A DNA stretch of 18,025 nucleotides from contig VGRU01000047.1 in the NCBI GenBank assembly GCA_016875255.1, forward strand, positions 1-18,025, in the 5' to 3' direction. The translations under genes were made by a program, and so were the position numbers. The stretch's first letter is position 1. Each line of letters begins with the position of its first letter. This DNA is from Deltaproteobacteria bacterium. Lineage in GTDB: Bacteria; Desulfobacterota; BSN033; UBA1163. Shown here piece by piece: positions 14,947 through 18,025 of the stretch. The notes under the pieces were generated by a model. The model had not been told where the DNA came from, ran no database searches, and saw only the letters and a program-made list of their open reading frames with translations.

Positions 14947-15154
14947 GACTCACAAGGGACGTTGGCGGGTACGTTCTTAAGTTATTTAAAAGAACTTTGT
15001 CTCTGAATGGACCCTCCCCAAGTTTCACAATTGAAAAGCAGGACGAATGTGGTTGGATGGTATCGATTCGGAGCTTTTTTGCTTTTTTTGACGGAGAAAT
15101 CAGGAACAAGGCTTACAGATGTGCTACGATAATATAGAGATAGTATGGTAAAGG
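14947..15154. other. Interval between HEPN-like gene and Panacea-like fragment
   Basis: No clear gene. A plus-strand frame (14916-15137, 73 codons) runs out of the HEPN-like gene in another frame; it lacks a ribosome binding site and I recognise no family, so it is not called. Two T-rich runs occur near 15076-15092. Confidence 0.4.
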
Positions 15155-15508
15155 ATGAGGGTAGGGTATTTCATACGAGTTGATCCGGGCAAGCTGATCC
15201 AATTTGTCGTCTGCCAGGCAACGGAATTTGGGGCTTCTTTAACTCCAATCAGGGTCGTCAAATTCCTGTATCTTGTCGACCTCTATCACGCGCGGGAAAA
15301 CAGAGGGGAAACCCTAACCGGGTGGCCATGGAAATTTGTTTATGCCTTGCGGGAGCAATACCGAGCAAGTTCATATCAGCTTGCAGAAGAAAAAATCCAA
15401 ATGGTTCGCAACGGAGCCTTTAGAAAATCCTTGCCACTCGTCGATGATGAAGACCATGAGGAAGGATTGAGTGGGGTTGCAAAGATAGGAAACTTGGAAT
15501 CTGACTGA
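15155..15508 (+). CDS. Panacea/SocA-like (DUF4065-type) protein, probably truncated
   Basis: A 117-aa frame whose first 63 residues fit the Panacea/SocA-type antitoxin domain: KLIQFVVCQATEFGASLTPIRVVKFLYLVDLYHAR and the TLTGWPWKFVY box. In relatives I recall, this box continues with a YGPY-like motif, but here it runs into ALREQYRASS, and the protein ends early, while members are usually about 150-200 aa. A small frameshift or deletion near 15338 followed by restoration, or decay, would explain this. There is no good ribosome binding site. It is most likely a remnant of a toxin-antitoxin gene in the defence-rich region, but could still be a short functional variant. Confidence 0.5.
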   Translation: MRVGYFIRVDPGKLIQFVVCQATEFGASLTPIRVVKFLYLVDLYHARENRGETLTGWPWKFVYALREQYRASSYQLAEEKIQMVRNGAFRKSLPLVDDEDHEEGLSGVAKIGNLESD

Positions 15509-15596
15509 TCGAGGGATATAAAGGATGATGGTATTTCCCAATTTGGCGGAAGCGGGACGTAATTAAGTTAATCCCAAAATTCTGGAGGTAAAACCG

Positions 15597-15923
15597 ATGA
15601 AAACCCCAAGTCCTGATCTGATTGAGGAGATCGTTAGACGAGTTGCGAGCGCTGTTCATCCACTTCGTGTGATTCTCTTTGGCTCCGCTGCCCGTGGAGA
15701 GATGGGTCCGGAAAGTGATATAGATTTATTGATTGTCATGCCAGACGGAACCAGGCGCAGGGAAGCATCGCGCAGGGCTTATCGTGCCCTCTCGGGACTG
15801 GGTATTTCAAAAGACGTGATCGTTGTGACTGAAAGCGACGTCAAGGAATTCGGAGAAAATCCTTCCCTTGTAATCAAACCGGCCCTTGAAGAAGGACGGG
15901 AGGTGTACCATGCAGCAGGATAG
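15597..15923 (+). CDS. mntA: Minimal nucleotidyltransferase, MntA-like antitoxin
   Basis: A 108-aa minimal nucleotidyltransferase. It has the exact GS-x10-D-x-D signature (G29, S30, D41, D43), with GSAARGE and SDIDLLIV, plus a later D73 (KDVIVV) as third carboxylate. In characterised MntA/HepT pairs this enzyme adds AMP to the HEPN toxin to neutralise it. CTGGAGGT about 8 nt upstream is a strong ribosome binding site. The next gene starts inside its 3' end, so the two are coupled. All catalytic residues appear intact. Confidence 0.9.
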   Translation: MKTPSPDLIEEIVRRVASAVHPLRVILFGSAARGEMGPESDIDLLIVMPDGTRRREASRRAYRALSGLGISKDVIVVTESDVKEFGENPSLVIKPALEEGREVYHAAG

Positions 15924-16317
15924 GCCAGTGCCCGGTTCGGCGGAGGATTGGCTGGCGAGAGCCGAAGGCGACCTGGCTCTTGCTCGTGCCCCTTTACCTG
16001 AAGGGGCTTTTTACGAAGATCTATGTTTTCATGCACAGCAAGCTGCTGAAAAGGCGCTAAAGGCGGTTTACCAGCACTCTAGCAAACCTTTCCGTTATAC
16101 TCATGATCTGGATGAATTGATTACAGGGTTGCAGGATGTAAATATGCCCGTACCACCTGGAGTTGCAAATGCCGCCATGCTCACCTCTTATGCATGGGAA
16201 ACCAGATATCCCGGTTTGAGTGAGCCGGTAACGATTGAAGAATACCAAGAGGCGCTACGTCAAGCAGAACTCGTAGTGCGTTGGGCAACGGAAGTGATAA
16301 AAGAACCAAAAGAATGA
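15910..16317 (+). CDS. HEPN domain protein, HepT-like partner of the MNT
   Basis: A 135-aa HEPN protein starting MQQDRPVPGSAEDWL. The ATG at 15910 has GGGAGGTG a few nt before it and is preferred over one at 15886. The pattern AEDWLARAEGDLALA, CFHAQQAAEKALKAVYQ (39-55), YTHDLDEL (63-70) and YAWETRYPG (94-102) is that of the COG2250-type HEPN proteins. After R99 (RYPGLSE) there is no histidine at the RX4-6H spacing, so this subgroup lacks the standard RNase motif seen in HepT of COG2361 type. It overlaps the MNT gene by 14 bp. Role as toxin or as nucleotidyl-acceptor partner is inferred from the pairing. Confidence 0.88.
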   Translation: MQQDRPVPGSAEDWLARAEGDLALARAPLPEGAFYEDLCFHAQQAAEKALKAVYQHSSKPFRYTHDLDELITGLQDVNMPVPPGVANAAMLTSYAWETRYPGLSEPVTIEEYQEALRQAELVVRWATEVIKEPKE

Positions 16318-16342
16318 ATAGATATTGAACATTTGTATGTCA

Positions 16343-16376
16343 AGAAAGGCAAGAGGGTCAGAAAGGCAAGAGGGTC
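16343..16376. repeat. 17-bp tandem duplication with GGGTCAGGTC tail
   Basis: AGAAAGGCAAGAGGGTC occurs twice in a row (16343-16359 and 16360-16376), followed by AGGTCCCAAC. GAGGGTCAGGTC-type sequences often flank REP-associated IS200-like transposases, so this may be an old remnant; no transposase gene is present. Confidence 0.5.
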
Positions 16377-16612
16377 AGGTCCCAACAATCAACAAAAAAT
16401 GCGAATCTCGGCGCCGTTCGCAGGAATCCCTGGACGGGACGTTGATGAAAATCGTCACTTTTTATCTTTAGAACCTCAAGTCAGATGAGGTGGTTAACTT
16501 CCTATATTTCGTGGCAAGTTGGGGAATTTATTTCTACGTAATTCTAAAATCCGAAACCGAGACCCCGAACCAAGTTCGGGCGGGCTTTTGATTCCAAGAT
16601 TGAAGGTCGAGA
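16377..16612. other. Convergent interval with a CCCGAAC hairpin
   Basis: No gene is seen between the HEPN gene and the small minus-strand gene. CCCGAAC-CAA-GTTCGGG (16564-16580) is a perfect 7-bp stem followed on the plus strand by CGGGCTTTTG; lying between two converging transcription units it could be a terminator, or another dispersed palindrome. Confidence 0.4.
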
Positions 16613-16846
16613 TCAAGGCCGACGGCTGCTCTCTTTCCTTCTGTCTAATCGGAATTCCTCAGAGAAAAACCTCTTCCCAGTCCCTTTCCTTTCGGACCCC
16701 CAAACCTCATCCAGAAAATCAAGATAGCTCCCTAAATCCCTCGGGTCATGAGGCTGTGAGGTTTCAATCGCTGCGAGGTCTTCCTTGGTGAGCACCAGAT
16801 CTTTATCAAGATTGAGGCTTCTCTTTCTCTCTTTTGGTAAGCTCAT
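16613..16846 (-). CDS. Small 77-aa protein coupled to the nucleotidyltransferase gene
   Basis: A hydrophilic, charged protein of unknown function starting MSLPKERKRSLNLDKDLVLTKEDL. The ATG at 16846 is chosen because GGAG lies about 7 nt upstream; a longer frame begins at 16897. The LVLTKEDLAAIE part followed by LGSYLDFLDEVW resembles short proteins that I recall beside nucleotidyltransferase genes, where they act as presumed partners. The start lies inside the 3' end of the nucleotidyltransferase gene (41-bp overlap), which supports coupled expression and a paired role. Confidence 0.65.
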   Translation of the reverse strand: MSLPKERKRSLNLDKDLVLTKEDLAAIETSQPHDPRDLGSYLDFLDEVWGSERKGTGKRFFSEEFRLDRRKESSRRP

Positions 16847-17354
16847 CGTACTTCTCCATTTGTCCGTATTTTTCAAAGTACCCTCGAATCTCTTCAATAT
16901 CCAGCCCCGGCAGCCTCAAGAGATATTGAAGATCCGCCATTTCCCTGAAGGATCTTTCCGGGTCGTTTTTCATGGCAAAGACCTTAAGGGCAATCAGGTA
17001 CTCAGTTCTGACAACAGGTACCGATATGTCATCGAGAACGAGTAACGGCCTGGCTTCCGAAAGGATGATATCAGCAGTTTCTCCTTCCACGTAAATGAAA
17101 TCGATCCTCCCGAGATTTGCGAGAGGATGTACATGATTGGAATAACCTGCTGAACGATAGATCGTCTCGTAACCAAGGGATTCCAGATATGCGATAATCC
17201 TGCTTTGATGAGCGCCTCGAACCAAGAAATCCACATCTTCGGTAGCCCGTAAATACCCGTACGCCTTCAAAGCAAAAGCGCCAACGAGAGCGTAGTCGAT
17301 TTTCGCTTGTTGGAAGAAACCCATCAGACTTTGGAATATTGTCTTAATATTCAA
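16806..17354 (-). CDS. AbiEii/DUF6036-like nucleotidyltransferase
   Basis: A 182-aa nucleotidyltransferase-fold protein. YALVGAFALKAYGYLRATEDVDFLV (21-45) has the family's G25-A26 and D40-x-D42 metal-binding pair, and GRIDFIYV supplies a third acid (D85). ALKVFAM (K124) and FREMADLQYLL follow as in AbiEii-type and DUF6036-type proteins. These act as toxins or nucleotidylating enzymes in abortive infection and type IV toxin-antitoxin systems. The frame begins with TTG at 17354; an ATG at 17324 (MGFFQQ) is an alternative. A promoter-like pair lies directly upstream, so short the TTG would be nearly leaderless. No AbiEi partner is seen; the overlapping 77-aa gene may be the partner. Confidence 0.82.
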   Translation of the reverse strand: MNIKTIFQSLMGFFQQAKIDYALVGAFALKAYGYLRATEDVDFLVRGAHQSRIIAYLESLGYETIYRSAGYSNHVHPLANLGRIDFIYVEGETADIILSEARPLLVLDDISVPVVRTEYLIALKVFAMKNDPERSFREMADLQYLLRLPGLDIEEIRGYFEKYGQMEKYDELTKREKEKPQS

Positions 17355-17364
17355 GGGTATATCG

Positions 17365-17393
17365 AATATACGAATAAAAAAGTTATGTGTCCA
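17365..17393 (-). promoter_or_regulatory. Predicted promoter of the nucleotidyltransferase gene
   Basis: On the minus strand TGGACA (17393-17388) and TATATT (17370-17365) are exactly 17 nt apart. Transcription would begin only a few nt before the TTG at 17354 and about 30 nt before the ATG at 17324, which bears on start choice. It lies between the tRNA-Arg 3' end and the gene. Confidence 0.35.
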
Positions 17394-17405
17394 CCTATAT
17401 TTTGT

Positions 17406-17482
17406 TGGCGCGCCCAGGGTGATTCGAACACCCGACCTGCGGATTCGTAGTCCGACGCTCTATCCATCTGAGCTATGGGCGC
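17406..17482 (-). tRNA. tRNA-Arg(ACG)
   Basis: A 77-nt tRNA with encoded CCA. Acceptor arms GCGCCCA and TGGGCGC pair, discriminator G. The anticodon stem CGGA/TCCG closes CTACGAA, giving anticodon ACG; the D arm TAGCTCAGATGGATAGAGC and the T loop TTCGAATC are standard. A34 is the target of TadA, so it reads CGU, CGC and CGA after conversion to inosine. It sits at the right edge of the accessory region, with its 3' end pointing into it, a common arrangement for integration at tRNA genes. Confidence 0.97.
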
Positions 17483-17501
17483 ATCGTTTGATTGTTGATG
17501 C

Positions 17502-17804
17502 CTACTTTCCGGAAAGAACTTCAACTTGAGAGGCTACATTATGGCCCCTACGGAGATAATAGGTAACTTTAACCCTCTCGCCAACGCCCGGCAATCGAGA
17601 GGGAATATAGACCGTCCGTCTTCCGATGGCAAAATACATGGTTTCGCCCTTATTACTTTTTACTGTCAATTGTTCCCTATAAAGGCTTTCCACCTTCCCC
17701 TGAAAAAAGAAATATTGCTGGGCAGACGCCTCATCCAACCCAATGGCGATTAATATTCCGGCAACGACTATCAAAACGAGCCATCTTTTAGAAATTGTTT
17801 TCAT
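17502..17804 (-). CDS. Small exported protein of unknown function
   Basis: A 100-aa protein with an N-terminal signal peptide: MKTISKRW, a hydrophobic stretch (about 9-23) and an ASA-Q cleavage site after residue 28. The ATG at 17804 follows a strong GGAGGATGGAGG, so an upstream in-frame ATG at 17870 is rejected. The mature part of about 72 aa is strand-rich (FQGKVESLYREQLTVKS, then ERVKVTYYLRRGHNVASQVEVL), which looks like a small beta-barrel of OB or DUF5666 kind. Probably periplasmic. It lies 19 bp upstream of tRNA-Arg, both on the minus strand. Confidence 0.8.
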   Translation of the reverse strand: MKTISKRWLVLIVVAGILIAIGLDEASAQQYFFFQGKVESLYREQLTVKSNKGETMYFAIGRRTVYIPSRLPGVGERVKVTYYLRRGHNVASQVEVLSGK

Positions 17805-17902
17805 CCTCCATCCTCCTTTCCGCCTCCCCCCGGTCAGTTCATCCTTCAATCCACTTATTTTTAATAACATTTAACGGTTTAAGCAAAGGTTAGATGATAA
17901 CG

Positions 17903-17993
17903 TTCAAGACATCGTTCATTAAATTAACATTCAGGACATCGTTCACATTCAAACGGTTAAAGCTGTTAAACGTTTTGATATACCTGAGGTATA
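17903..17993. repeat. Short direct repeats and a small palindrome upstream of the exported protein gene
   Basis: TTCAAGACATCGTTCA (17903-17918) and TTCAGGACATCGTTCA (17930-17945) are near-identical with a 27-bp spacing. TATACC-TGA-GGTATA (17979-17993) is a 6-bp stem with a 3-nt loop. AACGGTTTAA-type words recur. The copies could be binding sites for a regulator; nothing else is seen in 17805-18025. Confidence 0.4.
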
Positions 17994-18007
17994 AGTTTTA
18001 TTCGGTT

Positions 18008-18025
18008 TGTCATTCCGGACTTGAT
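18008..18025. repeat. Start of a CATTCCGG dispersed repeat at the window edge
   Basis: GTCATTCCGGACTTGAT matches the usual left arm of the CATTCCGG...CCGGAATCC palindrome family; the other arm lies outside the window. Same family as the in-frame copy at 10638. Confidence 0.4.

Noticed and set aside
14916..15137. 73-codon plus-strand frame after the HEPN-like gene
   Set aside because: It starts inside the HEPN-like gene with no ribosome binding site and no family resemblance; it could be a remnant but is not supportable.
17406..17440. tRNA-Arg 3' end as an att site
   Set aside because: No second copy of the tRNA 3' sequence was found in the left flank by eye, and no integrase gene is present.

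Overview
The window looks like a chromosomal segment of a mesophilic or moderately thermophilic Gram-negative bacterium, most likely from Desulfobacterota (Deltaproteobacteria) or a neighbouring lineage. This is inferred from gene order (tadA, two tRNA-Ser genes, SRP RNA, dnaX, ybaB, recR, all on the minus strand) and from several dispersed palindromic repeat families of the kind seen in such genomes. No rRNA gene or taxonomic marker fixes the assignment.

Left part (1-5.3 kb, minus strand): a core housekeeping cluster. Read in its own direction it runs tadA (tRNA adenosine deaminase), tRNA-Ser(CGA), a four-helix-bundle protein, tRNA-Ser(GCT), a 118-bp tandem repeat, ffs (small SRP RNA), dnaX, ybaB and recR. 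The spaces between these genes are full of short palindromes and AAAGG-type low-complexity runs. All three RNA genes have a 7-bp-stem, 3-nt-loop palindrome just upstream, and both tRNA-Ser genes have the same A/T-rich 9-bp hairpin just downstream.

Middle part (5.5-15 kb, plus strand): an accessory defence region. A likely promoter precedes two large genes that overlap by ATGA. The first is a 1108-aa fusion of a phospholipase-D-type nuclease domain with a SNF2-type helicase. The second is a 1334-aa Eco57I-like adenine methyltransferase with a TaqI-like specificity domain. Together they look like a two-subunit restriction system in which the nuclease sits on the helicase. A tight three-gene unit follows (234-aa unknown, 203-aa unknown, 143-aa HEPN-like), possibly a toxin-antitoxin or abortive-infection module or an accessory part of the restriction system.

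Right part (15.1-18 kb): a truncated Panacea/SocA-like fragment, an MNT-HEPN pair (MntA/HepT type), and on the minus strand an AbiEii-like nucleotidyltransferase overlapping a small 77-aa protein. The accessory region ends at a tRNA-Arg(ACG) gene, whose A34 is the expected substrate of the TadA encoded at the other end. A small exported protein gene and more repeats close the window. No integrase, transposase or CRISPR array was seen. The helicase/methyltransferase pair plus its three-gene follower is the best candidate for an incompletely described system.
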